Shown here in pieces: positions 25,864-34,287 of a stretch of DNA of 55,489 bases. The notes beneath the pieces are model-generated. The model was not told where the DNA came from. It searched no databases and was given only the letters and a program-made list of their open reading frames with translations. Position 1 is the first letter of the stretch. Every line of letters begins with the position of its first letter. The DNA is taken from contig JAGGYH010000112.1 in assembly GCA_021162615.1 (NCBI GenBank), positions 1 to 55,489 on the forward strand. Reading direction: 5' to 3'. The position numbers and the translations under genes were made by a program. Source of the DNA: Candidatus Aminicenantota bacterium. GTDB lineage: Bacteria; Acidobacteriota; Aminicenantia; Aminicenantales; Aminicenantaceae.

Positions 25864-26083
25864 GATCGATATTGAAAGGTGTAAAGGATGTGATTTGTGC
25901 GTCCTCAGCTGTCCGACAGACTGTCTGGCATTAAACATATCTGACACCAATAGTTATGGTCTTTATTATGCTTATCTTAAAGAAGAGGATGACTGCATTG
26001 CCTGTATGAACTGCTCTGTGATCTGTCCTGATGCAGCCATCACGGTTTACAAAAAAGAAGACCAACCGAAACAGAGGAGTTAA
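25841..26083 (+). CDS. 2-oxoacid:ferredoxin oxidoreductase delta subunit (2[4Fe-4S] ferredoxin)
   Basis: The 80-residue protein has two classical four-cysteine motifs, CKGCDLCVLSCP and CIACMNCSVICP, each binding a [4Fe-4S] cluster. It carries electrons from the catalytic beta subunit to free ferredoxin. The ATG at 25841 has GGAGG seven bases upstream; an ATG 12 bases earlier overlaps that site and was not used. It is the first gene of a delta-alpha-beta-gamma operon with gaps of 2, 4 and 0 bp. Confidence 0.87.
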   Translation: MPAKGYVEIDIERCKGCDLCVLSCPTDCLALNISDTNSYGLYYAYLKEEDDCIACMNCSVICPDAAITVYKKEDQPKQRS

Positions 26084-26085
26084 AA

Positions 26086-27144
26086 ATGGGTGAAATAAGA
26101 TTAATGAAAGGCAACGAAGCCCTTGGCGAAGCAGCCATAAGAGCCGGTCTTCAGGGCTATTTCGGGTACCCGATAACACCTCAGTCAGAAGTCATGGAGT
26201 ATCTGGCCCAGCAGGAGCCCCACCACAATTATGTTTTCCTTCAAGCGGAAAGTGAAGTGGCAGCCGTCAATATGATGTACGGAGCCGGCGGAGCCGGAGC
26301 CCGGGTCCTGACCACCACATCTTCTCCGGGATTCTCCTTAATGCAGGAAGGCATATCGTATATAGCCTGTGCTGAGATCCCCTGCCTTTTCTGTAATGTG
26401 GTGCGCGGAGGTCCGGGATTGGGAACCATACAGCCCAGCCAGAGTGATTATTTCCAGTCCACCAAAGGCGGAGGTCACGGTGATTACCACACAATAGTGC
26501 TCGCTCCGAACTCTGTTCAGGAGATGGTAGACTTCGTGTATCTGGGATTCAATCTGGCAGATAAATACAGAACACCTGTGACCATATTGTCTGACGGAGC
26601 CATAGGACAGATGATGGAAAAGGTCGAACTTCCTGACCCCGTTGAATACAAACCCGACAAACCATGGGCCACCACTGGGAAAACAAAGGACAGGGAGCGC
26701 AATATCCTGACTTCCCTTTATATCCAATCCGAAGACATGGAGAAAAAGAACCAGAAGCTCCAAAAAAAGTATGAAAAGATCAAACAGAATGAGATCCGCT
26801 TTGACGAATACAAAACAGAAGATGCGGAAATCATCATCGTCTCCTTCGGGCTCAGTTCCAGAGTTTCCAGAAAATCCGTGGATATCGGCCGTGCCCAGGG
26901 AATGAAGATAGGGCTTTTCAGACCCCAGACTGTATGGCCTTTCCCCTATGAAAAACTGAGAGAATATGCGGATAAGGACAGAGTGAAATTTTTCATATCT
27001 ATTGAGATGAACGCAGGACAGATGGTGGAAGATGTTAAGCTGGCAGTATGCGGTAAAAAACCGGTTCACTTCTACGGGCGCATGGGAGGTATTGTTCCCG
27101 ACTCTTACGAAGTCATTGAGCAAATAAAGAAGATCAAGGAGTGA
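26086..27144 (+). CDS. vorB: 2-oxoacid:ferredoxin oxidoreductase alpha subunit (VorB/KorA type)
   Basis: The 352-residue protein begins with the family signature MKGNEALGEAAIRAG, then GYFGYPITPQSEVMEYL, and later LQAESEVAAVNMMYGAGGAG. This is the pyrimidine-binding subunit of 2-oxoacid:ferredoxin oxidoreductases. The pattern is closest to the group annotated as 3-methyl-2-oxobutanoate dehydrogenase subunit VorB, about 350 residues long. Enzymes of this group accept 2-oxoisovalerate and related acids; 2-oxoglutarate (KorA) is a real alternative, and the fumarase gene upstream would favour it. The substrate cannot be decided from the sequence. Confidence 0.85.
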   Translation: MGEIRLMKGNEALGEAAIRAGLQGYFGYPITPQSEVMEYLAQQEPHHNYVFLQAESEVAAVNMMYGAGGAGARVLTTTSSPGFSLMQEGISYIACAEIPCLFCNVVRGGPGLGTIQPSQSDYFQSTKGGGHGDYHTIVLAPNSVQEMVDFVYLGFNLADKYRTPVTILSDGAIGQMMEKVELPDPVEYKPDKPWATTGKTKDRERNILTSLYIQSEDMEKKNQKLQKKYEKIKQNEIRFDEYKTEDAEIIIVSFGLSSRVSRKSVDIGRAQGMKIGLFRPQTVWPFPYEKLREYADKDRVKFFISIEMNAGQMVEDVKLAVCGKKPVHFYGRMGGIVPDSYEVIEQIKKIKE

Positions 27145-27148
27145 TATT

Positions 27149-27910
27149 ATGAAAAAAGGATACAAACTTATATATAAAAGGCCGCAAACTCTGACAAAAA
27201 CTCGAATCAACTACTGCCCGGGATGTTTTCACTCCACCATGCACAAACTTCTTATGGAAGTCGTAGAGGAGATGGGCATCCAGGAAAAAACTGTAGGGGT
27301 CTGCCCCGTCGGATGTTCGGTATTTGCCTATAACTATATGAATGTGGACATGCAGGAAGCGGCTCACGGAAGAGCCGCTGCCGTGGCTACGGGCATCAAA
27401 CGGATGCTTCCCGACAGATACGTTTTTTCTTACCAGGGAGACGGCGACCTGGCTGCTATCGGAACGGCTGAGACTCTTCACGCCTGCAACCGGGGCGAAA
27501 ACTTCACTTTTGTTTTCATAAACAACGGCATCTACGGTATGACCGGCGGTCAGATGGCCCCCACCACTCTGGAAGGACAGAAGACCACTACCTCTCCTTA
27601 CGGAAGGGATCCGGAAAAAATCGGCCTTCCCTTAAAAATGGCAGAGATCGTGTCCCAGTTCGAAAGGGTGGCCTATGTGGAAAGGGTGAGCTGCAACACG
27701 CCGGCAAATACAAGAAAAGCGAAAAAAGCTCTGCGCAATGCCTTTGAATATCAAGGGAAAAAGCTGGGAACGACCTTTATTGAAGTGGCATCAAACTGCC
27801 CCTCCGGCTGGAAAATGACCCCTGAACAGTCATTAAAATGGCTTGAAGAAAGAGTTTTTCCTTACTACCCGTTAAAAGTCTTTAAGAAACCCGATAAGAA
27901 GGAGGTATAG
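27149..27910 (+). CDS. 2-oxoacid:ferredoxin oxidoreductase beta subunit (TPP-binding)
   Basis: The 253-residue protein carries the thiamine diphosphate motif: GDGDLAAIGTAETLHACNRG followed by NNGIYGMTGGQ. An N-terminal CPGC and further cysteines (C-P-V-G-C and a C-terminal SNCPSG) fit the ligands of the catalytic [4Fe-4S] cluster. With the alpha subunit it oxidatively decarboxylates a 2-oxoacid to acyl-CoA, or runs in reverse with reduced ferredoxin. It begins 4 bp after the alpha gene and ends directly before the gamma gene. It corresponds to KorB/VorA. Confidence 0.88.
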   Translation: MKKGYKLIYKRPQTLTKTRINYCPGCFHSTMHKLLMEVVEEMGIQEKTVGVCPVGCSVFAYNYMNVDMQEAAHGRAAAVATGIKRMLPDRYVFSYQGDGDLAAIGTAETLHACNRGENFTFVFINNGIYGMTGGQMAPTTLEGQKTTTSPYGRDPEKIGLPLKMAEIVSQFERVAYVERVSCNTPANTRKAKKALRNAFEYQGKKLGTTFIEVASNCPSGWKMTPEQSLKWLEERVFPYYPLKVFKKPDKKEV

Positions 27911-28456
27911 ATGTTAAAGGAAATGGTATTTGCCGGATTCGGAGGCCAGGGTGTGCTTTCCATGGGAACACTCATTGCATATGCGGCCATGAAAGAAGGA
28001 AAAGAAGTGAGCTGGTTTCCTTCCTACGGGCCTGAAATGAGAGGCGGGACTGCCAACTGCATGGTCAATGTCAGTGATGAGGCCATATCATCTCCCATTG
28101 ATACGGAATTTGATATTGCTGCTGTGTTCAATATACCTTCTCTGGAAAAATTTGAGCCGAAAGTCAAAAAAGGCGGAATACTCATCTGGGAGAACAGTGT
28201 TATAAAAAAAGGGCCTACCCGAAAGGATATCCATTCCTATGGTGTACCAGCCATAAGGACAGCCACAGATAAACTGAAAAACATAAAAGTCATGAATATG
28301 GTGGCAATGGGGGCTCTTCTCAAAATCACCCAGATCGTCAAAAAAGAGTCTGTTTTAACCGCCCTAAAAGGAACGCTGCCGGAAAGATACCACCACCTTC
28401 TTCCTCTGAACAGAAACGCCCTGGATATGGGTTTTGATTTGATCAAGACAAAGTAG
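27911..28456 (+). CDS. 2-oxoacid:ferredoxin oxidoreductase gamma subunit
   Basis: The 181-residue protein starts with the family hallmark KEMVFAGFGGQGVLSMG and continues SWFPSYGPEMRGGTANC, the segment that contacts coenzyme A in related enzymes. It completes the four-subunit oxidoreductase. The ATG follows the beta stop codon without a gap, and GAAGGAGG lies just upstream. It corresponds to KorC/VorC-type gamma subunits of about 180 residues. Confidence 0.88.
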   Translation: MLKEMVFAGFGGQGVLSMGTLIAYAAMKEGKEVSWFPSYGPEMRGGTANCMVNVSDEAISSPIDTEFDIAAVFNIPSLEKFEPKVKKGGILIWENSVIKKGPTRKDIHSYGVPAIRTATDKLKNIKVMNMVAMGALLKITQIVKKESVLTALKGTLPERYHHLLPLNRNALDMGFDLIKTK

Positions 28457-28486
28457 AAAGTGAATCAGAAACAGCAGACTTGTTAA

Positions 28487-28739
28487 CCTGGATTATTCAC
28501 AAGTCGAGATTGCTGCAGATGCGAGGCACAGGGTGCGAAGCTGTGGTCCTTCACCGCGAGTACCCTGTAACGAAGCAGATGCAGTGAGATCGGCTTGCCT
28601 GTAAGGTAAAAAAATGGCGATTAAAATGAAAGTAAAAACAAACAAAAATATTTCAGTTATCATTTTTTTAAAAAGTATGCATATCCTTGAGATCAAAACA
28701 AAAAAATGCTCATCGCCATTTTTTTATGAATAGGTCAGG
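28487..28739 (+). repeat. Family A repeat, full-length copy (253 bp)
   Basis: It starts CCTGGATTATTCACAAGTCG and ends ATGAATAGGTCAGG, filling nearly the whole 284-bp gap between the gamma-subunit gene and the convergent tlpA-like gene. It shares most of its sequence with 16393-16617 and has the inner inverted repeat AAAAAAATGGCGAT / ATCGCCATTTTTTT. It is the best reference copy of the family in the window. Confidence 0.8.
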
Positions 28740-28740
28740 T

Positions 28741-29244
28741 TTATTGGGATAACTCTAGAAAATATTTTTCCAGAACAGTCTTGTCCATATATCCGACGTG
28801 TCTGTGCCGGATCTTTCCTTCCCTGTCAATGATAATGGTTGTGGGAATATACTGACCCGGCTGATAATCCTGAACCAACTGCTGTGTCCCCAGGGCTATT
28901 GGATAATTGACTTCATATTTCTCTGCAAATTTCCTAACAACATCGGCTCCCTGTCTATCTAAAGAGATACCCAATATCTCCATTCCTTTTTCGTGATAGA
29001 CCGCATAGGCTTCCACAAAACCAGGTATCTCTTCCCTGCATGGAGGGCACCAGGTAGCCCAGAAATTGACAAACAGCACCTTGCCTTCAAAATCATCCAG
29101 AGTGACTTCATTACCGTTGAGGTCTTTGAGAAAAAAATCCGGTGCATCCGGAAACCCGTTATCTCTGCTCATGACAGGCTTTGCTGGAACAACAGCTAAA
29201 AATAAAACAACCGCCAGCACTAATAAAGAAATCCTTGTTTTCAT
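28741..29244 (-). CDS. TlpA/ResA-like exported thioredoxin-fold protein
   Basis: The 167-residue protein has a signal peptide (ISLLVLAVVLFLAVVPAKP) and a redox-active WCPPC motif within VNFWATWCPPCREEIPGF. A cis-proline segment (YIPTTIIIDREG) follows. This is the TlpA/ResA branch, which usually reduces disulfides in the periplasm, for example during cytochrome c maturation. No cytochrome genes are nearby, so the client is unknown. The ribosome-binding site is GGGAG. Confidence 0.88.
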   Translation of the reverse strand: MKTRISLLVLAVVLFLAVVPAKPVMSRDNGFPDAPDFFLKDLNGNEVTLDDFEGKVLFVNFWATWCPPCREEIPGFVEAYAVYHEKGMEILGISLDRQGADVVRKFAEKYEVNYPIALGTQQLVQDYQPGQYIPTTIIIDREGKIRHRHVGYMDKTVLEKYFLELSQ

Positions 29245-29342
29245 GTGTGACTCCCGGAGAATTTTAATACTGTATAATTACGATATTAATTATAGGATAT
29301 GTTTATCTAAAAATCAACCATAAAAAAATCTCAAAAAGTCAA

Positions 29343-30338
29343 TTACCACTTATATACAACCGCAGCCCAGGTAAAGCCTGCCCCGAACGCGACCATGACA
29401 ATATCAGCACCTTTCTTCAGCTTTCCTTCTTCTTTGAGTTCATGAAGCCCTATGGGTATGGTGGCTACGGACATGTTCCCGTATTTATGTATATTGGAAA
29501 ACACTTTCTCCTCGGGAAGCTTCAATCTTCTTCCCGTTGCCTGGATGATGCGGATATTGGCCTGGTGAGGAATCAGATAATCAATATCTTCTCTTTTTAT
29601 CCCGGCTTTCTTTAATGCCATGAGCGCTGCTTCTCCCATGCGCTTCACAGCATGTTTGAACACTTCATTTCCTTTCATCCGTAAATAATGAAGTCCCTCA
29701 TCAACGGTTTTATGTGAAGCCGGATTTAAGACGCCCCCTCCAGGTAGAATGAGAAGTTCACCCAGATTCCCGTCTGCCTTCCAGTAAGAAGAAAGCATGC
29801 CGCTCTCATCTCCAGACTTTTCTAAAACGGCTGCAGCTGCTCCGTCACCGAACAAAACACAAGTATTTCGGTCTTTCCAATTGGTTATTTTTGAAAGACA
29901 TTCTGTTCCTATAAGCAGGACCCTTGCGGCCGATCCTGACAGAAGAAGTCCCTCTGACACGATCATTCCGTATAAAAACCCGGTACATCCTGCTGATAAA
30001 TCAAACGCCGGCGCATAGTCGGCATTCAATCCTTTCTGTACCCACGTGGCTGTGGAAGGGAAAATCGTATCAGGAGTGGATGTTGCAACAAGGATCAGAT
30101 CAATGTCCTTTACAGTAAGCCCTGCGTCTTCAACCGCTCTCTTGCCTGCTATAACGGCCATATCAGCCGTGGTTTCATCGGGAGCAGTTATATGTCTTTC
30201 CTTTATTCCCGACCTTGTGGTTATCCATTCGTCAGAAGTATCCACCATTTTCTCGAGGTCTTTATTTGTTAAGACCTTTTCCGGAACATACATGCCTGTC
30301 CCCGTTATCTTTATGCGCGCTGATTTTTTTGTCTTCAT
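29343..30338 (-). CDS. fabH: Beta-ketoacyl-ACP synthase III (KASIII)
   Basis: The 331-residue protein contains the Cys-His-Asn triad of FabH: C118 in LSAGCTGF, the histidine in IPHQANIRI, and the asparagine in KYGNMSVATIP. It condenses an acyl-CoA with malonyl-ACP to start fatty acid synthesis. Its length is typical (about 320). It stands alone rather than in a fab cluster, so a branched-chain or other specialised acyl starter is possible. GGAG lies upstream of the ATG. Confidence 0.92.
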   Translation of the reverse strand: MKTKKSARIKITGTGMYVPEKVLTNKDLEKMVDTSDEWITTRSGIKERHITAPDETTADMAVIAGKRAVEDAGLTVKDIDLILVATSTPDTIFPSTATWVQKGLNADYAPAFDLSAGCTGFLYGMIVSEGLLLSGSAARVLLIGTECLSKITNWKDRNTCVLFGDGAAAAVLEKSGDESGMLSSYWKADGNLGELLILPGGGVLNPASHKTVDEGLHYLRMKGNEVFKHAVKRMGEAALMALKKAGIKREDIDYLIPHQANIRIIQATGRRLKLPEEKVFSNIHKYGNMSVATIPIGLHELKEEGKLKKGADIVMVAFGAGFTWAAVVYKW

Positions 30339-30391
30339 TTTGACTCCAAATAAGGACTATAAATAGTATAGTCTATTCAAAATGCCTTTAA

Positions 30392-30419
30392 TTTGCAAAT
30401 AATAAAAAAGAATTATAAA
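30392..30419 (+). promoter_or_regulatory. Candidate promoter of the outer-membrane protein gene
   Basis: TTTGCA (30392-30397), a 16-base spacer and TATAAA (30414-30419) lie 10 bases before the ATG at 30430, and no ribosome-binding site is visible. Confidence 0.35.
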
Positions 30420-30429
30420 ATCCAGTAAA

Positions 30430-31683
30430 ATGCTCAAGCTTTCGCTCAGATTCCTGTCTGTCTTCCTTATAGGCACACTCATGCTTCTTCCCGCAAAATC
30501 CCGGGCACAGCTTGTAAGAGGACAGTATGAGGATGAAGCCCCTTTGAGGACATGGAATACTTTTGGTCTTTTCACTGGAGGCACGTTAGGCATGGGGGGC
30601 GCTCACTATGCTTTTGCATCCGACCTCTCCACAGCACTGACCAATCCTTCCCAGTTGAGCCGGATGACCGGCTTAACGGTTCTTGTAAACGGCTCTCTAA
30701 ACAGCGCCACACTTTTTAAATACTCCATCATCAATACGGGTCCGACAACCACTCATGAAAACCCTTCTCTTGCCCTTTATTCTCTGGATTTTGGCGGAAT
30801 CTCAGTGAATATAAATGGATGGGGCCTGGCATTGAGCACATCCATACTGGAAAATTATGACAGGCCCCCTGCCTGCCTCGAGTACACGGCGAGCGGCTCT
30901 GCCTTCTTTAAATTAGACCTTGAACAAACCGGGATTTTAAGAAATATAAACCTGGCTGTATCCAAAAACCTGGGGAGCCGGATTTTCATCGGATTGGGAT
31001 TTAATTTTGTAACAGGGGATATCAACAAGTCTTTGAGAGAAGATTATTACGGAAGCGCGGTCATCATGACAGATGAAAAATCCCACAAACTGCAGGGATT
31101 TTATCTAAACGGAGGCCTGACATTCAAAATATCCAAAGCTTTTCAGGCCGCAGCTGTTTTCAGGACTCCCTATAACAAAACAAGCGACAGCGAAAGCCTT
31201 CTCCGGTATGAAGCTGCTTTTACTGATACATACATCCAGATAGAATCTCAGGATGATTCAAGTTTTATGCAGCCCTTGATAATCGGAGCCGGCATAAATT
31301 ACCAATTTTCAGATAAATTCAGAGCTGCTGCAGACGCTGCTTTTTTCAACTGGTCAAAATACAAAGTCACCCTCTTCGGAGAAGAGCGGCAGAGAGAGTT
31401 CAAGGATATTGTCTGTTTTGGGACAGGCATCGAATATATGAGCGCTGCCCGGATCTTCGGACTTTCCTTTGATTTGCCTTTGCAGCTCGGTTTTCGTTAT
31501 GACCCTCAGCCAATGAAAACTCCAGCCTCCCGTTACTTCTCTGTCACATTCGGAACCGGCCTGGAGCTGGACCATTTTTATTTCCGCGCAGGCGCTTCAC
31601 TGGGATATGAAAACGGTTCAGGCGACCATTTGAGAGGGAGACGGGTTGCCCTGACTTTAGGATACAGGAGGGGGAAAAGATGA
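30430..31683 (+). CDS. Outer-membrane beta-barrel protein (FadL/PorV-like shape)
   Basis: The 417-residue protein has a signal peptide (FLSVFLIGTLMLLPAKSRAQ). It then shows alternating hydrophobic strands with many Gly and aromatic residues, such as NTFGLFTGGTLGMGGAHYAF and ASDLSTALTNPSQLSRM. The latter resembles the N-terminal plug pattern of FadL/OmpP1 and PorV proteins (GxGGAxxAxxxDxSAxxxNPA). The last strand ends RVALTLGYRR. It probably forms a barrel for hydrophobic or peptide transport. It overlaps the carboxypeptidase gene by 4 bp, so the two exported proteins are co-produced. Confidence 0.7.
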   Translation: MLKLSLRFLSVFLIGTLMLLPAKSRAQLVRGQYEDEAPLRTWNTFGLFTGGTLGMGGAHYAFASDLSTALTNPSQLSRMTGLTVLVNGSLNSATLFKYSIINTGPTTTHENPSLALYSLDFGGISVNINGWGLALSTSILENYDRPPACLEYTASGSAFFKLDLEQTGILRNINLAVSKNLGSRIFIGLGFNFVTGDINKSLREDYYGSAVIMTDEKSHKLQGFYLNGGLTFKISKAFQAAAVFRTPYNKTSDSESLLRYEAAFTDTYIQIESQDDSSFMQPLIIGAGINYQFSDKFRAAADAAFFNWSKYKVTLFGEERQREFKDIVCFGTGIEYMSAARIFGLSFDLPLQLGFRYDPQPMKTPASRYFSVTFGTGLELDHFYFRAGASLGYENGSGDHLRGRRVALTLGYRRGKR

Positions 31684-33050
31684 TAAAAAGGATTGTGATT
31701 GTATGGTTAGTGATATTAATGGCGGCTTCTCCCTTGTTGGCTCAGTATTCAGGGGAAAACGACATCATAAGCATCCAAAAGACACCTGATGTCATAAAGG
31801 CACTAAGAGGCATGAACCTGGATATCCTTTTTGAAAAAAAAGATGAAATCTACATTGTCGCGGGCATCCGTGACCTTATTAAATTAGAGAAAGCCGGGAT
31901 TGCCTATTCTCTTGAGACCTACAGGTTTGCCGCTCAGGCTGCGCAGAGCCCCGCCGCTCAGGGCGGCATCAACGGAGATTATCACTCTTACCTGGAGCTT
32001 GAACAAGACCTTTTTCTTCTTGAAAGCTCATTTCCCGAGCTTGCGAAGGTCGAGACCATCGGAACGTCTCATGAACAGCGCCGACTTTACGCCCTGAAAA
32101 TAAGCGACCATGTGCATCAGGAAGAAAACGAAGCAAAAGTCATTCTCCTCGGATGCCATCATGCCAGAGAATGGATTTCTGTGGAGGTCCCTTATCTGGT
32201 CGGAAAGCATCTTTTGGAAAATTATGCCTCTGACTCTGAGATCAGAAGCCTTGTCAATCAAAGCGAAGTCTGGATAATCCCCCTTGTCAATCCGGACGGG
32301 CTTGTCTACAGCATTTACTACTACAGATACTGGCGCAAAAACAGGCGCAATAATGGAGACGGAACGTACGGTGTTGACCCCAACAGGAACTACGGCTATA
32401 AATGGGGCTGTGACGATATCGGCTCCAGTCCGGATTCTTATTCTTCCGTATACAGAGGACCGGCTCCGTTTTCCGAACCTGAAACACAGGCTGTAAGAGA
32501 TTTTATCTCAGGAAAAAATTTCCAGGCCCTTATCACCTATCATAATTACTCCCAGGTCATCCTTTATCCATGGGGATATACTGAGGACCCTTCCCCCCTG
32601 GATGAACTGATGCACGATATGGCCGAGCATATGGCAGCAAAAATGGAAGAAGTCAACGGGACCGCTTATGAATTCGGCAGAGCCGGAGATTCGTTCTATC
32701 TCACCAATGGGGATACCACAGACTGGATGTTCGGAGTCTTCGGAGTCCCTTCCTTTACCATAGAACTTCCTCCCGTGGATATATTCACAGGGGGATTTTA
32801 CAACAGCGAAGAGGATATCATGCCCATCTTTCAGGAAAATCTTCCTGCTGTTTTGTATTTAATAGACTGGGCCATCGAACAACATTCCCTGACAGCCCCG
32901 AGTCCTCCCCATGTCAAACCGGAACCCCTCCGCAATATAATACGGGGACGTCCCATTAGGTACCACCCTATAGAATCCTGCTTATGTACGCGGCTTACTG
33001 CCAGAATACGATCTTCCCTTGTCCTGCCTCATTGGAACCCACTCATATAG
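31680..33050 (+). CDS. Exported zinc carboxypeptidase (M14), C-terminus rewritten by a repeat element
   Basis: The 456-residue protein has a signal peptide and the M14 zinc site: CHHAREWISVEVP supplies HxxE, ITYHNYSQVILYPWG the third zinc ligand, and FTIELPP the catalytic glutamate. VDPNRNYGY is the typical substrate-side motif. It trims C-terminal residues from peptides outside the cytoplasm. The last 35 or so codons (from GRPIRYHPI at about 32945) are the translated left end and interior of a family B element, so the native C-terminus has been lost or replaced. The catalytic domain itself looks complete up to DWAIEQH. Confidence 0.86.
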   Translation: MIKRIVIVWLVILMAASPLLAQYSGENDIISIQKTPDVIKALRGMNLDILFEKKDEIYIVAGIRDLIKLEKAGIAYSLETYRFAAQAAQSPAAQGGINGDYHSYLELEQDLFLLESSFPELAKVETIGTSHEQRRLYALKISDHVHQEENEAKVILLGCHHAREWISVEVPYLVGKHLLENYASDSEIRSLVNQSEVWIIPLVNPDGLVYSIYYYRYWRKNRRNNGDGTYGVDPNRNYGYKWGCDDIGSSPDSYSSVYRGPAPFSEPETQAVRDFISGKNFQALITYHNYSQVILYPWGYTEDPSPLDELMHDMAEHMAAKMEEVNGTAYEFGRAGDSFYLTNGDTTDWMFGVFGVPSFTIELPPVDIFTGGFYNSEEDIMPIFQENLPAVLYLIDWAIEQHSLTAPSPPHVKPEPLRNIIRGRPIRYHPIESCLCTRLTARIRSSLVLPHWNPLI

Positions 33051-33153
33051 GGACTTAAATATGCAGGATTGCGGTGGCGTATTAAATGGAAATAATCCAG
33101 GTTAATATCCAATGGATTCAGTAATATAGGGTGGTACCTAATGGGACGTCCCC
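32944..33153 (+). mobile_element. Family B non-autonomous element, copy 1 (210 bp)
   Basis: Perfect 28-bp inverted ends (32944-32971 and 33126-33153, starting GGGGACGTCCC) enclose 154 bp with no gene. The interior matches copy 2 at 37754-37963 at roughly 85 percent but in the opposite direction. The ends match those of the transposase element at 50468-51198 except for one symmetric change (ACGT for ACAT). Confidence 0.85.
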
Positions 33154-33232
33154 AATAACAATAACCTTGACAAATCCTGGGTAATCATGAAAAATAGCAG
33201 TTTCTCTTTAAAAAGGATGCAGGCATAAAATA

Positions 33233-34276
33233 ATGGCAAAATTGCTCACAACTATTTTCCCTAATCAGGGAATCCCTCCGGAAGCTGCCGAAGGTCTCCC
33301 TTTCTGGATATTCTGGCTTATGCTCTGCGTCATTCTTCTGCTTTTCGCATTTATTTTCTTAAGAGATAAAGACCTGCGCAAAAAACTCAATTTGTTTTTT
33401 ATGGGATTTAAAAAAAAGATCAAGAAAATCCGGCTCCAGCAGATGTTAAAAAGAGAACAGCAAAAAATCGAGAACACTCTGCTTGAACTCGGCAGAACAG
33501 CCTGGTCCCAAAACATAAAGGTCCCTTCCTCTGAGTCCCTGTCAAAACAGATCCTCAGTCTTGAAGAGCAAATCGGAGAGCTCAGAGAAGAAAAAAAGGA
33601 ATCTATATCCAAAATAGTGGAGCTTAATAAAGACTTCGAAAGATTCAAGAAAAAACAGGATGAGAACGAACAGGAAGTCAAAAAGAAAATTGCGCCCAAA
33701 CTTCAAGACATTCAGGATATCCGGGGAAAAGAAAAGGAGATTGAATCTAAAATCACACAAAAGCACTTTGTAATAGAAGAAACAGCCAAAAAAATCACCC
33801 AGTCAAAAAAAGAACTCCTGGAACTTGAAAACAATGCTGAAATGAATGAAGAGGAAAAGAAATCCAAAACAAAAAACCTTGAAGACAATATAAAAGAATG
33901 GCAGGAGAAGAAAAACAGTTCGGATGCTCAAATAAAAAACCTGGTTAGAGAAAAAACCGATATGGAAAAAAAGGCAAAACAACTGTCAATGGAATGTGAC
34001 AAGCTCAACCAAAAAATAAAAGATATCGAAGCTCACGGAAAGCAGGAGGCAAGAAAGTTCAAAAAGGAAATCCAGGAATGGGAAAAAACCAGGGATAAAA
34101 AAATTGAAAAAATAAAAGGCCTCGAGGAAGAGAAAAATCCTTTTTTCAAAATCCTTGGAAGGCTGGCAAATAAAGATAGATTGAAAAATGAGATGCTGTC
34201 CCTCTATTATTCAAAAATAGACAGAAGTGCAAAAAGAATAAAGAATTTGGAAAAACAGATCGAAGAAGAGACATAA
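33233..34276 (+). CDS. Membrane-anchored coiled-coil protein
   Basis: The 347-residue protein has one transmembrane helix near residues 23-43 (LPFWIFWLMLCVILLLFAFI), then a basic juxtamembrane stretch. A long Lys/Glu-rich coiled coil follows (about 60-345) with heptad-like patterns. I do not recognise a family. It could be a structural or tethering protein on the cytoplasmic face. It ends 11 bp before hypF and may be co-transcribed, but no functional link is evident. Confidence 0.6.
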   Translation: MAKLLTTIFPNQGIPPEAAEGLPFWIFWLMLCVILLLFAFIFLRDKDLRKKLNLFFMGFKKKIKKIRLQQMLKREQQKIENTLLELGRTAWSQNIKVPSSESLSKQILSLEEQIGELREEKKESISKIVELNKDFERFKKKQDENEQEVKKKIAPKLQDIQDIRGKEKEIESKITQKHFVIEETAKKITQSKKELLELENNAEMNEEEKKSKTKNLEDNIKEWQEKKNSSDAQIKNLVREKTDMEKKAKQLSMECDKLNQKIKDIEAHGKQEARKFKKEIQEWEKTRDKKIEKIKGLEEEKNPFFKILGRLANKDRLKNEMLSLYYSKIDRSAKRIKNLEKQIEEET

Positions 34277-34287
34277 AAAGCAGTGAA

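Noticed and set aside
26338-27210. A 290-codon minus-strand frame across the oxidoreductase alpha gene
   Set aside because: It is antisense to a confidently identified gene and has no family features.
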